From NCBI GenBank assembly GCA_905479635.1, contig CAJQNG010000144.1, positions 1 through 58,818 on the forward strand: a stretch of DNA of 58,818 nt, read 5' to 3'. A program made the translations under genes and the position numbers. Shown here in pieces: positions 41,899 through 51,268 of the stretch; position 1 is the first letter of the stretch, and each line of letters starts with the position of its first letter. Below the pieces are notes generated by a model that was given only the letters and a program-made list of their open reading frames with translations, had not been told where the DNA came from and searched no databases. The stretch is from an uncultured Boseongicola sp. GTDB lineage: Bacteria; Pseudomonadota; Alphaproteobacteria; Rhodobacterales; Rhodobacteraceae.

Positions 41899-42967
41899 TA
41901 TCCCACAGACCCAAGACGCCACCAGTGAAGCCCGCCGGCAGATCGAGATTTGCAACGCCTGTCGCTATTGCGAGGGGTATTGTTCGGTCTTTCCAGCCAT
42001 CACACGCGAGCGTGCCTTTGGGGACGGCGACATTACGCAACTGGCCAACCTCTGCCACAACTGCCGGGGCTGCTACTATGCGTGCCAATACACCGAACCG
42101 CATGAATTTGCGCTAAACTTGCCCGCCGCATTGGCGGAAGTGCGTGTCGAAAGTTGGGCGCGTTTTGCCTGGCCTGGGCGATTTGCGCGTGTTTTCCAGC
42201 AAAATGGCGTGGCTCTTGCCCTTGCCTTGGCCCTCAGTATTGCGGCTCTCTTTTGGGCCCTAACGGCGCTTCGACCAGAAAGCGGCCAGGGATTTTACGC
42301 CTTCCTGTCGCATGCCGCGATGGTTGCTATCTTTGTGCCCGCGTTTGTCTTCCCTTTTGCTGTCATTGCTATCGGCTTAAAGCGCTACTGGCGCGAGGCA
42401 GGTGGCACAGCGATCACGATGGCGCATCTGAAGTCTGCCTTCGGCGACGCCGCGCGTATGAAGAACCTCTCCGGCGGGGCGGCCGACGGCTGCAACTTTG
42501 AAAAGACAGACCGCTACTCCCACGCGCGCCGCCACGCCCACCACGCGGTGATGTATGGGTTCTTGCTGTGCCTCGCCTCAACCTCAAGCGGCACGGTCCT
42601 TCACTATGTGTTCGATATGCCCGCGCCATACGGACTTTTCAGCCTGCCAAAGCTGCTCGGGATCCCCGGCGGTTTCCTTTTGACCATCGGAGCCGCATCC
42701 CTTGCATGGCTCAAAATCAAGGCCGATCCTTCTCTCGGCGCACCATCCGTATGGGGCGGGGAAATGGCCTTCGTTTTCCTTCTCGGCGCAACCGGGGCCA
42801 CGGGTCTCGCGCTTTACGGCGCAACAGGAACTGCTCTGGTCAGCCCGCTGCTGGCGCTGCACCTTGGAACCGTGCTGGCGTTCTTTCTGACGACGCCCTA
42901 CTCGAAAATGGTGCATGGCTTTTATCGCCTTGCCGCCCTCGTGCGCGATGCGCAACTGAGGGGCTGA
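41888..42967 (+). CDS. tcuB: TcuB-like iron-sulfur membrane electron-transfer protein
   Basis: A 359-residue protein: N-terminal double iron-sulfur part with CNACRYCEGYC and CHNCRGCYYACQYTEPH, then about six hydrophobic segments and conserved histidines (for example RRHAHHAVMYGF) that may hold haem. TcuB re-oxidises the TcuA flavin and delivers electrons to the membrane quinone pool. The ATG at 41888 lies within the last codons of tcuA, so translation is coupled. The gene ends 8 bases from a convergent dehydrogenase gene. Confidence 0.88.
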   Translation: MSLDIPQTQDATSEARRQIEICNACRYCEGYCSVFPAITRERAFGDGDITQLANLCHNCRGCYYACQYTEPHEFALNLPAALAEVRVESWARFAWPGRFARVFQQNGVALALALALSIAALFWALTALRPESGQGFYAFLSHAAMVAIFVPAFVFPFAVIAIGLKRYWREAGGTAITMAHLKSAFGDAARMKNLSGGAADGCNFEKTDRYSHARRHAHHAVMYGFLLCLASTSSGTVLHYVFDMPAPYGLFSLPKLLGIPGGFLLTIGAASLAWLKIKADPSLGAPSVWGGEMAFVFLLGATGATGLALYGATGTALVSPLLALHLGTVLAFFLTTPYSKMVHGFYRLAALVRDAQLRG

Positions 42968-42975
42968 ACCGGCGC

Positions 42976-43878
42976 TCAAGTCTCGTCGGCACTTCGCGAG
43001 CTGACCCCGAGCGCTTGCAGGTACGCTTGGGAAAACCAACGATGATCAGGCACACTGTCCGCCGGTAAAGCCACGCCAGAGCCGGACAAGACACGCTGCC
43101 AGTCTGCCGTCGCAGCCGCCATTCCATTCGGCAGACCAAGATCGGTCAGCATCTTTGCGACTTCATCCATTTCCGCTGCCCGGCGCTTGCCGTGAACAAG
43201 CGTTCGCTCAAAATTATAAGCCGCGCGCTCAGGCACATCGATCCAGGGATGCCCAGACTTCAGCGACGGAAACACCTCGTCCTCGACACCGGCAGCGGTT
43301 GCCGCAAGCGCGCATTCGGCCGTCAAAGCCTCCATGCCCTTAACCATAATCGAACGCACCATCTTGATCGACGAGGCCCGCCCGACCTGATCACCCATCA
43401 CCCGGACATGCATCGGCAACCCTTGCAAAATCGGTGCCAATTCTGCGGCGTCTGGCCCCGAAATCAAACAGGGCACCAAATTGTGCTTGGGGTAAACCGG
43501 CGCCATCACGGCGACATCCAGATAGCGTCCGCCTTGCGCCCGCACGATCCCATTTGCGCGCAGCTTTGATTGTGGCGCGCAACTGTTGAGATCGCACCAG
43601 ACCGCGCCGTCTTCCATAAACGCCGCGTAACCATCCGCTGCCGCCACAGCTTGGTCGGCCGTCACCGTGCAGAATATCAGGTCCGCACCGTCCAGCGCTT
43701 CTGTCGCGGTCCCGCACAACCTGACCCCCAACTCCTTGGCGCGAGATCGGATCTCCCCAGCGGTCTTGGGATCATCCGATTTGATGTCATAAGTGCGGAT
43801 CGCCTCCACCATCGCGCCGCCCCACCCGGAAATGAAAGCCCCCGCAGCCTCGCCCAACCCAATAAAAGCTATCCGCAT
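42976..43878 (-). CDS. NAD-binding 3-hydroxyacid dehydrogenase-like protein (DUF1932)
   Basis: A 300-residue protein with an N-terminal Rossmann domain (IAFIGLGEAAGAFISGW) and a C-terminal helical DUF1932-type domain (IKMVRSIMVKGMEALTAECA, with the conserved Lys of the 6-phosphogluconate/3-hydroxyisobutyrate dehydrogenase family). The exact substrate is unknown. The ATG at 43878 is preferred over a TTG two codons upstream. The hydrolase gene and a PrpF relic lie upstream on the same strand, suggesting a small catabolic operon that has lost its first gene. Confidence 0.85.
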   Translation of the reverse strand: MRIAFIGLGEAAGAFISGWGGAMVEAIRTYDIKSDDPKTAGEIRSRAKELGVRLCGTATEALDGADLIFCTVTADQAVAAADGYAAFMEDGAVWCDLNSCAPQSKLRANGIVRAQGGRYLDVAVMAPVYPKHNLVPCLISGPDAAELAPILQGLPMHVRVMGDQVGRASSIKMVRSIMVKGMEALTAECALAATAAGVEDEVFPSLKSGHPWIDVPERAAYNFERTLVHGKRRAAEMDEVAKMLTDLGLPNGMAAATADWQRVLSGSGVALPADSVPDHRWFSQAYLQALGVSSRSADET

Positions 43879-43905
43879 TGCCAACCCTGACTATTTATTT
43901 CCACG

Positions 43906-44565
43906 TCATACATGTGCTGCGATGAACGCCGCCGCTCGCGCATGCGCAAGCTTAGCCGCCTCTTCCAGGTAGGCCGCCGGGCGGTGCTCATTGGCAAAGG
44001 CGTGATCTGCGCCCGCATATGTGTGGACCTCCATTTCCGGGAAAAAAGTTCGGGCGGCGTTGAGCATCTCAGGTGGAACATGGGCGTCTTCGCTTCCCCA
44101 ATGCCCCTGCACCGGTGCCTTCAATGGAGCAATCTGATAGGCATCCAGTCGCGTGCCGTAAAACGACACCGCACAGGCAATATCCAGAACCTGTGCCGCA
44201 CGGATCGCAAGGCCACCGCCCCAGCAATAGCCGACTATGGCAACGCGTCCGCCCCTCGATTTCAACGCCTCAACAGCTGCACCAACGTCGATCATCGTCT
44301 GATCAAGACTTGAGGATAACATCAGGCTACGCCCACGGGGCGCCTCGTCAAAAGGGATGACCGCCCCTTTTTGGTGTCGGTCAAACAGCGCCGGAATGGC
44401 GACGTCATAGCCAAGCGCCGCATAACGATCGGCGACATCCTTTAGCTGGTCCGTCACACCGAAAATCTCTTGCAGGATCACGATCCCACCCTTGCGCGCG
44501 CTCTTCGCATCCACCATCCAGCACTCAAGCCGATGGCCATCCGCTGCCGTCAATTCGATCCTCAT
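43906..44565 (-). CDS. Dienelactone hydrolase family protein
   Basis: A 219-residue alpha/beta hydrolase. Catalytic triad: Cys in VGYCWGGGLA, Asp in GSEDAHVPP and His in GADHAFANE; family start VILQEIFGV. Carboxymethylenebutenolidases open dienelactones to maleylacetate, but many homologues act on other esters or lactones. The ATG at 44565 (MRIELTAADG) follows a GGAGA-like site. It is not PcaD, which has a Ser nucleophile. In context with DUF1932 dehydrogenase and PrpF relic it could open a lactone from a carboxylate pathway. Confidence 0.85.
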   Translation of the reverse strand: MRIELTAADGHRLECWMVDAKSARKGGIVILQEIFGVTDQLKDVADRYAALGYDVAIPALFDRHQKGAVIPFDEAPRGRSLMLSSSLDQTMIDVGAAVEALKSRGGRVAIVGYCWGGGLAIRAAQVLDIACAVSFYGTRLDAYQIAPLKAPVQGHWGSEDAHVPPEMLNAARTFFPEMEVHTYAGADHAFANEHRPAAYLEEAAKLAHARAAAFIAAHV

Positions 44566-44626
44566 GTGTATTTCTCCCAATGCAGTCGCGCGCCAGATGC
44601 ACACTCGGCAGGCCACAGATCACGTC

Positions 44627-45022
44627 TCATTCAACGGCCTCCTTGCCCTTCACCGCTTTATCCGTCGGGAATACCACGCCGTCCATCAAATTGCGCGCTG
44701 TTTGAAGCACTTCAGCCCGCACAATCGAGCCACCTTCAACGTGAACAACCACAGTCATCTCGCCCGCCAGATGCTCGACAGAAGGCGCCTTTGCGGCCCC
44801 CTTCGGGATGACCGCCAGATCACGCCCAACCGCCCCCGGCGTCAGACAAGCCGTTGCAACACTGACCCCGCCCAGAACACCAATCGTCTTGTGGCAACGA
44901 TGTGGAATAGACGTCCGCGTCGAGATTGCACCGCCCCAATCGGTTTCCTTTGCCGCGCCAACTGGCATCCAACGAAAGGCCAGCAGCAATTTCTGCAGGT
45001 TCTGCGGGAGATCAGCCAGACA
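44627..45022 (-). pseudogene. 5'-truncated PrpF-family isomerase relic
   Basis: On the minus strand a frame readable from about 45022 ([18 protein letters not shown]) to a stop at 44627 matches only the last third of PrpF/4-oxalomesaconate tautomerase proteins: PHRCHKTIGVLGGVSVATAC, VEHLAGEMTVVVHVEGG and ARNLMDGVVFP. The first about 230 residues, including the catalytic DYGPTCGN-type motif, are missing, and no ATG is available near the break. The cut abuts the end of the ABC ATPase gene (45025), so insertion or deletion at this junction removed the 5' part. A full-length relative is at 29337-30416. Confidence 0.75.
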
Positions 45023-45024
45023 AT

Positions 45025-46023
45025 CTAGCCGACGCGGCGCTGTTCATGATCAAATGCAAATGAAACCGCATCATCGAAATCAAGCTCGATCGTTTCTCCG
45101 ACCCGTGTCCCATCCTGACCAAAAATACGCACCGTCAGCGGCTCTTTTTGATCCGTCGAAACCAAGAGATTCGTGTCCCCGCCCAGGCGTTCGACATGGA
45201 TGACTGTCCCCTTGATGCGGCCCCCCGCCATGGGTCGCAAATGTTCGGGGCGGATGCCAAGCACTCCATTTTCGGGAATTGAAAGCGGAGCTTTTTTCAG
45301 AAAGTTCATCGCCGGTGATCCCAAAAAACCTGCAACAAACTGGTTCGCTGGATTGTTGTAAAGTTCCATCGGAGACCCCACCTGCTCGACCCGACCATCC
45401 CGCAGAACGACAATCTTGTCAGCAAGCGTCATCGCCTCGGTCTGATCGTGTGTCACATAGATCATCGTGGCACGAAGTGTGCGTTGCAGCTCGGCGATCT
45501 CAATGCGTGTGTTCATCCGCAACGCGGCATCCAGGTTCGAAAGTGGCTCGTCAAATAGGAATAATTTGGGTTCCCGCACAATCGCGCGCCCGATGGCCAC
45601 ACGTTGGCGTTGCCCACCTGAAAGGTCAGAAGGGCGGCGGTCGACGTAAGCGCCAAGATCAAGCATCTCGATGGCTTTATTGACCCTTTCTTCAATCACA
45701 GATTTCGGTTGTTTCTCTTGCTTCAAACCAAGGGACATGTTGTCGCGCACGCTAAGGTGCGGATAAAGCGCGTAAGATTGGAAGACCATTGCGATCCCGC
45801 GCTTGGCCGGCGGAACACTGTTGACCACGCTGCCGCAAATTTCGACAGTCCCGCTGCTTGCGTCTTCAAGTCCCGCTATCACGCGCAGCAACGTTGACTT
45901 ACCACAGCCCGATGGGCCGACGAAAACCACGAACTCGCCGTCCTCCACAGTCAGGTTTATATCCTTCAGAACCTCTACCGAGCCAAAGGATTTGCAGACA
46001 TCTGTGAGGGCCAGCGCGGTCAT
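45025..46023 (-). CDS. Sugar ABC transporter ATP-binding protein, UgpC/MalK type
   Basis: A 332-residue ATPase: Walker [10 protein letters not shown] (about 36-44), Q-loop [11 protein letters not shown], signature [15 protein letters not shown], Walker [13 protein letters not shown] and H-loop THDQTEAM, followed by an OB-type TOBE domain after about 240 for regulation. It energises the two permeases encoded upstream. Its ATG overlaps the stop of the Gfo/Idh gene. The operon begins with MurQ, so the cargo is probably an amino sugar or muropeptide sugar. Confidence 0.93.
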   Translation of the reverse strand: MTALALTDVCKSFGSVEVLKDINLTVEDGEFVVFVGPSGCGKSTLLRVIAGLEDASSGTVEICGSVVNSVPPAKRGIAMVFQSYALYPHLSVRDNMSLGLKQEKQPKSVIEERVNKAIEMLDLGAYVDRRPSDLSGGQRQRVAIGRAIVREPKLFLFDEPLSNLDAALRMNTRIEIAELQRTLRATMIYVTHDQTEAMTLADKIVVLRDGRVEQVGSPMELYNNPANQFVAGFLGSPAMNFLKKAPLSIPENGVLGIRPEHLRPMAGGRIKGTVIHVERLGGDTNLLVSTDQKEPLTVRIFGQDGTRVGETIELDFDDAVSFAFDHEQRRVG

Positions 46024-47045
46024 TGGGAAACTCCTAAGTCTACGGGTCGACCCGTGCGAATGCTCTCATCCGCTGCCAGACAAATGGCGAGGGATTGCAC
46101 TGCATCGCTCATGTGCCGTGTCAGGTCGATGTTTTCTTTGATTGCCTTGATCATGAACGCTTGCTCCGCATCGCAAAGCGCTTGGTGACCCGGTTCATCG
46201 GGCATTTCGATCAGGTGGTCTCCGGTTGGGCGATGGACAAGCAACCCGCCAACCTTCGTATGGCCGTCGACGTCGTCCGACGCACCTTTGTTGCCGTCGG
46301 TGATGGACACGGACCCATTGGGCGACACGACATCCTTTACGAAAAAGGCGGTCTCGGACATCATCGGTCCCCAGCCTGCCTCGTACCATCCGACCGAACC
46401 GTCTTCGAACCAGACTTGCAGCTGCCCATAGTTATACATATCCGGCGCAATCTCATCTGAAAGACGCAGGCCCATGCCGCTGACGCGAACCGGTTTGGCG
46501 TCAGTAATCTGGCACATGACGTCGACGTAATGCACGCCGCAATCGACAAGCGGGCTGGTGGTTTGCATCAACGCCTTATGCGTTTCCCAAGTGGGGCCGT
46601 CCGACTGCTGATTAAGGTTCATGCGAAACACATACGGCCCCCCCAGATCGCGAGCCTCACTGATAAGTCGCTGCCAACTTGGGTGATGGCGCAGGATATA
46701 GCCGACGGCCAATTTGCGGTTCAGCCGCTGCGCTGTCGCAACAACATGCTCGGCGTCCGCAACGGTTGTCGCCAGTGGTTTTTCGATGAAAACGTCAGCA
46801 CCCGCTTCCATGGCGGCAATCGCATAATCGGCGTGGCTGTCGGAATATGTTGCGATACAAACAAGATCAGCGTTCTGCGCCAGACCGTCTTCAAAGCGCG
46901 CAAAACGTGGATAGTCCGCAAGTTCTTCCGGCAAATCAACATCCGACCGGTTCACCAACCCAACGATCTCGGCCTCGGGGTGATAATGGTGTGCAAGCGC
47001 ATGGCTGCGCCCCATATTTCCCAAGCCTGCAATGACAACTCTCAT
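46020..47045 (-). CDS. Gfo/Idh/MocA family oxidoreductase
   Basis: A 341-residue NAD(P)-dependent dehydrogenase-like protein: N-terminal [17 protein letters not shown], then [20 protein letters not shown] and [10 protein letters not shown], with the EKP lysine used in this family. Family members oxidise sugars, inositols or reduce deoxy sugars. It lies inside the sugar ABC operon, coupled by ATGA overlaps on both sides (47042-47045 and 46020-46023). It may oxidise or epimerise the imported sugar before it enters the MurQ/NagA route. Substrate unknown. Confidence 0.9.
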   Translation of the reverse strand: MRVVIAGLGNMGRSHALAHHYHPEAEIVGLVNRSDVDLPEELADYPRFARFEDGLAQNADLVCIATYSDSHADYAIAAMEAGADVFIEKPLATTVADAEHVVATAQRLNRKLAVGYILRHHPSWQRLISEARDLGGPYVFRMNLNQQSDGPTWETHKALMQTTSPLVDCGVHYVDVMCQITDAKPVRVSGMGLRLSDEIAPDMYNYGQLQVWFEDGSVGWYEAGWGPMMSETAFFVKDVVSPNGSVSITDGNKGASDDVDGHTKVGGLLVHRPTGDHLIEMPDEPGHQALCDAEQAFMIKAIKENIDLTRHMSDAVQSLAICLAADESIRTGRPVDLGVSQ

Positions 47046-47881
47046 TTGACTGCTCCCGATGTGATGCCGCGGATCAACTGGCGTGAGAAGACAACGTAGA
47101 GCGCCATCACAGGCAGAATTGCCAAGGATAAGGCCGACAACACTGCATTCCAGTCCGTCACGAATTGACCGATGAACACCTGACTTCCAAGCGTCAGAGT
47201 TTTCACCTCTTCAGCGGGTGCAAGAATAAGCGGGAACCACAAATCGTTCCAAATCGGAATCATATTGAACACCGCCACTGTCGCCATGGCAGGACGCACC
47301 AGCGGCAAAACAAGGCGGAAGAATATACGGTATTCAGACAGCCCGTCGATGCGACCAGCGTTTTTCAGGTCGTCGCTAACTTGCCGCATAAATTCGGAAA
47401 GGATGAACACCGCCAGCGGTAGCCCTTGTGCCGTATAGACCAGGATAAGCGCCCAAAGCGTGTTCACAAGACCGGTCTGTACCATCATCTCCAGAATTGC
47501 GACGGTACCGATGCGGATTGGAATCATGATCCCCAAGGCCAGATACAGCCCCATGATCAGATTGCCCTTAAAGCGATACTCTGCCAACGCAAAGGCGGCC
47601 ATGGATCCGAAAAGCAGAATGAAAAAAAGCGAGCCGACCGTGACAATCATCGAGTTCTGAAAGTAGAGGAAAAAATCTCCCTGCTTTAGCACCGTTTCAT
47701 ACCCAATAAGTGAGAAACTATCGGCATTCGGCAGCGCTAAGGGCTCGCGAAAGATCGCTTTTCGAGTCTTGAAGCTGTTAATAACGATCACAAAGACCGG
47801 AAACATTGCGATCAGCGTGTAGAGGATCAACGCGCCATGGGCGGCGAATGTGTTGAGGCGATTTTGGCGTGCAATGCTCAT
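47042..47881 (-). CDS. Carbohydrate ABC transporter permease, MalG type
   Basis: A 279-residue membrane protein with six hydrophobic segments and the inner-membrane EAA-type loop (EFMRQVSDDLKNAGRIDGLS then EYRIFF). It starts at ATG 47881 (MSIARQN) after GAGGAG and ends in an ATGA overlap with the Gfo/Idh gene. It pairs with the MalF-type permease at 47892-48818. Confidence 0.92.
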   Translation of the reverse strand: MSIARQNRLNTFAAHGALILYTLIAMFPVFVIVINSFKTRKAIFREPLALPNADSFSLIGYETVLKQGDFFLYFQNSMIVTVGSLFFILLFGSMAAFALAEYRFKGNLIMGLYLALGIMIPIRIGTVAILEMMVQTGLVNTLWALILVYTAQGLPLAVFILSEFMRQVSDDLKNAGRIDGLSEYRIFFRLVLPLVRPAMATVAVFNMIPIWNDLWFPLILAPAEEVKTLTLGSQVFIGQFVTDWNAVLSALSLAILPVMALYVVFSRQLIRGITSGAVK

Positions 47882-47891
47882 GTCAATCTCC

Positions 47892-48818
47892 TCAGAACTG
47901 ATAGCGGCGCATGCGTGACTGGATACCGAAAAGGTATATGCACACGCCGATGAGAATGATGGCAAACATGGCGGACGCAATGGTCGACCCCATGTGCGGA
48001 TCGCCAAGTTGCAGTTGGAACCCGAAGAACGTCCGGTACATGAAAGTCCCCAAGATATCGGTCGAGAAATCCGGACCGGCCAACGCGCCTTGGGCCGCAT
48101 AGATCAGATCAAATGCGTTGAAATTGGCCACAAATGTCAGGATCGAGATGATTCCGATCGACGGTAGGATCAGCGGCAGTTTGATCTTCCAGAAAGCGGA
48201 AAGACCCGTGATGCCGTCGACCTCGGCGGCCTCAAGAATTTCGTCCGGGATGGACAACAAGGCGGCATAGATCAACATCATCGGGATACCCACGAACTGC
48301 CAGACTGACACCAACGACAAGGTCGTCAGGGCATAGGCCTCCTTGCCGAGCCATGGTGCATACAAAGACTTAAGACCCACTGCGTCCAACATGCCCGGCG
48401 CGATGCCCCAGATTGGCGACAGGATCAACTTCCATGCAAACCCCACAATGACGAAGGACAAGATGGTCGGAATAAAGATGGCCGAGCGATAGAAACTGGC
48501 AAAGCGCAATTTCGGTTGGCTTAAGATGGCGGCAAGCGCAATGCCGATCGGGTTCTGCACCAGCATATGGACGACGAAGAACCATAAATTGTTGCCAAGC
48601 GCATTCCAAAACTGTTCCGACCAGAAGGCGTTGCCAAACAGCGTGCGGAAATTTTGCAATCCGACATAAACCCGTTCCTGACCGACCTCAGTAAACAGCG
48701 ACAACCGCAGCGTCGCAAACAGCGGGTAGATCATCACTGCCGTGTAGACCAGCACGGCAGGTGCCAGAAAAACCACGATATGCCATCTGAACTTTGGTTT
48801 CGCCTGATCCTTTGACAT
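47892..48818 (-). CDS. Carbohydrate ABC transporter permease, MalF type
   Basis: A 308-residue membrane protein with about six hydrophobic segments and the EAA loop (LSIPDEILEAAEVDGITGLS then AFWKIKLPLI). The first cytoplasmic part is MSKDQAKPKFRW. The gene is 10 bases upstream of the MalG-type gene. It is separated from the binding-protein gene by 126 bases with a hairpin. Confidence 0.92.
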   Translation of the reverse strand: MSKDQAKPKFRWHIVVFLAPAVLVYTAVMIYPLFATLRLSLFTEVGQERVYVGLQNFRTLFGNAFWSEQFWNALGNNLWFFVVHMLVQNPIGIALAAILSQPKLRFASFYRSAIFIPTILSFVIVGFAWKLILSPIWGIAPGMLDAVGLKSLYAPWLGKEAYALTTLSLVSVWQFVGIPMMLIYAALLSIPDEILEAAEVDGITGLSAFWKIKLPLILPSIGIISILTFVANFNAFDLIYAAQGALAGPDFSTDILGTFMYRTFFGFQLQLGDPHMGSTIASAMFAIILIGVCIYLFGIQSRMRRYQF

Positions 48819-48893
48819 GAGACGTTCCTGCCGTTTGAGAGGGCGCTGAACAATGGCTCAGCGGCAAAAGTGTGGAATGTAGCGGGGCGCAGT

Positions 48894-48922
48894 GCGCGCC
48901 GGTGGCAAAGCCTCCGGCGCGC
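48894..48922 (-). other. Intercistronic hairpin after the ABC binding-protein gene
   Basis: GCGCGCCGG (48894-48902) and CCGGCGCGC (48914-48922) form a perfect 9-bp GC stem around an 11-base loop that can pair further (GGC/GCC). There is no clear T-run. It sits between the binding-protein and permease genes, where such stems usually raise the amount of binding-protein message relative to the rest. Confidence 0.5.
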
Positions 48923-48944
48923 CGAGGATGTTTGGCTCCTAGAC

Positions 48945-50198
48945 TTACTGCTGAGGCTCGTACCAGCTGGCCAGCCCTGCTTGCAGACGCTTGCCAGCAT
49001 CTTCCGGGGATTCCTCGCCTTTGATCACGGCCACCGATGCGTTCCATGTGTCGTTCTCAAGATTTGGCGTTCCGCGTGACAGAACCTGGTAGGTAGACCG
49101 GATTGTGCTTTCGCATTCACCGCGCCAGGAGATGAACTCCTGAGCCAGCGGGTCTTCCAACGTGACCGGTGCGTCGGACAGCGGAAAGAAGCCCGGTAGC
49201 GCGTTGGCGAAGATCGTCGCAAACTCTGACGAGCCAACCCAGTTCAGGAAGACCGTTGCAGCTTCGGCATTTGGTGTGGCAGCATTCATGCCAATACCGA
49301 TGTCGGTGTGATCCGAGATATAGCACGTGTCCCCGGCGTTCTGCACAGGCGGATAGAAGGCGCCCATCTCAAAATCAGCCAAGCCATTGAAGCCCGAGAT
49401 TTCCCACGAACCGGTCGGATAAACCGCAGCCCGACCCAGCGTGAAGATGTTCTGGCTGTCCGGATAGGTTTGCGCCTCGAAACCATCGCCCAGATAGGCA
49501 CCCCATTTCGCCAACTGGCGATAAGGTGCAACCCAAGCTTCGTCCGTCAATTTCTGGTCACCGGCCAAAAGCGCCAGACGGCCCTCTTCGCCTTTCCAGT
49601 AGTTTGGCCCGATGTTGTTGTAACCCATCGTCGCGGCTTCCCACTGGTCGTTCGTGCCCATAGCCATCGGGATGTAAGTGCCGTCTTCCTTGATCTTATC
49701 GAGGACCGCGAAGAACTCCGCTTCGGTTGTTGGCTCTTCAACGCCGACTTCAGCGAAAGCGTCCTTGTTGTAGATGAACCCATGGATCACTGACGCCATC
49801 GGCACGCAAAACTGAGTGGAGGCGTCATCCGTGCTCCAACCGGATTTTGATACCGCAGAAAAGCTCGCCATACCGTCAATGTCGCTGATATCGGCAAGAT
49901 GGCCCGCTTCAAATAGTGCGAGTGATGCATCGAACGGGCGGCATGTGATAATGTCGCCTGCCGAACCGGCATCCAGCTTTGAGTTCAAAACAGCGTTGTA
50001 CTCAGCCGGGGCCGACGGTGTGAAATTCAGCTTGATCCCGGGGTGTTCCGCTTCAAAGGCAGGGATGATTTTGTCCTGCCAGATGGCAAGGTCATCGTTG
50101 CGCCAGCTTTCAATCGTCAGCGTCACGTCTTGCGCCGTTGCCGTTCCGGCAATGAGCGTCGAGGCCAGCATGGCACCGATCAATTTGGACTTTTCCAT
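48945..50198 (-). CDS. Carbohydrate ABC transporter substrate-binding protein
   Basis: A 417-residue secreted protein with a short signal peptide (residues about 1-22, ending ATAQ) and the family-1 sugar-binding fold (VTLTIESWRNDDLAIWQDKI, then IIPAFEAEHPGIKLNF). AGGGAGA lies before the ATG. It follows murQ by 14 bases and is the natural receptor for the two permeases. The ligand cannot be read, but MurNAc, GlcNAc, or a MurNAc-GlcNAc type sugar is suggested by its neighbours. Confidence 0.93.
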   Translation of the reverse strand: MEKSKLIGAMLASTLIAGTATAQDVTLTIESWRNDDLAIWQDKIIPAFEAEHPGIKLNFTPSAPAEYNAVLNSKLDAGSAGDIITCRPFDASLALFEAGHLADISDIDGMASFSAVSKSGWSTDDASTQFCVPMASVIHGFIYNKDAFAEVGVEEPTTEAEFFAVLDKIKEDGTYIPMAMGTNDQWEAATMGYNNIGPNYWKGEEGRLALLAGDQKLTDEAWVAPYRQLAKWGAYLGDGFEAQTYPDSQNIFTLGRAAVYPTGSWEISGFNGLADFEMGAFYPPVQNAGDTCYISDHTDIGIGMNAATPNAEAATVFLNWVGSSEFATIFANALPGFFPLSDAPVTLEDPLAQEFISWRGECESTIRSTYQVLSRGTPNLENDTWNASVAVIKGEESPEDAGKRLQAGLASWYEPQQ

Positions 50199-50212
50199 AG
50201 TATTCTCCCTAA

Positions 50213-51115
50213 TTAGACTTTTATGTCTTGGTTTGATTTTAGTGAATTGAAGCAGGGCTCAAGATGCCCGATATGCGCGGATAGCAGCGCTTTTGCGTCT
50301 TTCAGCGTCACGCCGGCAGCGACAAGAATTGCGGCCTTGGTGTCTCCACCAGACCGGTCCAGCGCCATTCTCGCCGCGGCTTCCGAAACATTGGAAATGC
50401 CCGCGATGATCCCGACCGCGCGATTGATCAGCTTGGTATTGTCCGCCACGACATTGACCATCTGACCCTGGTACACATGTCCCAGCGCAATCCCCATTAG
50501 CGAGGACATCAGGTTCAACGCCGCTTTCTGTGCGGTCCCTGCCCCCAAACGCGTCGATCCGGCGATAACTTCGGGAGGTGTTTGAAGACAAATCGGAATG
50601 TCAGCCAGTTCAAGCAATGGCGACCCCCGATTGCTAGCGATTGCAATGAGAACGCTACCCTTGGATTTCACAACCTCCGCAACAGCCAAAGCGAAAGGCG
50701 TCGTGCCACTGGCACTTAAGACAATAACAACATCACCCGCAGCAACCCCGCGCCCAATGACGTCGGCAGCTTCAGTGTCGTCTTCCGTATCGCCGGGCAT
50801 GCGGCCATCTGCCGGGACGCCGCCTGCCATATGGATTTGGATTGTCTCAGCAGGAATCCCAAATGTGCCCGGCAATTCGCAGGCATCTGCAAGCGCCATC
50901 AACCCGGAACTTCCCGCTGCAGCATAAACAAGTGAGCCACCGGAGCGAATAGCCGCCGCCATCGCCTGGGCACCCCTCGCAATTTCGGGCGCAGCCTGGC
51001 CAATCGCTTCAACCGCCAACCGCTGTCCGCGCACAAAGAACGCCGCCGCCTGATCTGCAGAAAGCCGATCAATCGCCTCACCTTCGGGTAGCATTTCAGT
51101 GGTTGGAAGCAGCAT
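50213..51115 (-). CDS. murQ: N-acetylmuramic acid 6-phosphate etherase
   Basis: A 300-residue SIS-domain lyase of the MurQ family, which splits the D-lactate ether from MurNAc-6-phosphate to give GlcNAc-6-phosphate. Visible blocks: LSADQAAAFFV, AAGSSGLMALADACELPGTF with the Glu aligned to the catalytic residue of DASECPPTFG in E. coli MurQ, VLSASGTTPFALA and LIAIASNRGSPL. The N-terminal half is more divergent than usual (missing the TEGRN start). I chose the ATG at 51115 (MLLPTTEML) because GGAAGGAGA precedes it. It is the first gene of the ABC operon and is divergent from the kinase gene. Confidence 0.85.
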   Translation of the reverse strand: MLLPTTEMLPEGEAIDRLSADQAAAFFVRGQRLAVEAIGQAAPEIARGAQAMAAAIRSGGSLVYAAAGSSGLMALADACELPGTFGIPAETIQIHMAGGVPADGRMPGDTEDDTEAADVIGRGVAAGDVVIVLSASGTTPFALAVAEVVKSKGSVLIAIASNRGSPLLELADIPICLQTPPEVIAGSTRLGAGTAQKAALNLMSSLMGIALGHVYQGQMVNVVADNTKLINRAVGIIAGISNVSEAAARMALDRSGGDTKAAILVAAGVTLKDAKALLSAHIGHLEPCFNSLKSNQDIKV

Positions 51116-51136
51116 TCGAATCTCCTTCCCTAATTT

Positions 51137-51266
51137 AATACCTTTTAAATACCTCTTGTCTACCATTTATTCAGCTTCCGTATTTTCCCCATAATACTAA
51201 GGCCAATAATGCGGAGATTCCGCCAAATAAGCCTATCTTTTCCAAAATAGGTATTATAAAGGTATC
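51137..51266. promoter_or_regulatory. Paired direct-repeat operator between murQ and the kinase gene
   Basis: Near murQ, AATACC occurs at 51137-51142 and 51148-51153 (11 bp apart, spacer TTTTA). Near the kinase, the same motif is inverted: GGTATT at 51250-51255 and GGTATC at 51261-51266 (again 11 bp apart, spacer ATAAA). So each divergent promoter carries a tandem pair one helical turn apart, in mirror orientation, right next to its start codon. This looks like a binding site for the GntR regulator at 52162-52920 controlling both operons. The repeats are seen directly; the regulator assignment is inferred. Confidence 0.65.
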
Positions 51267-51268
51267 TT

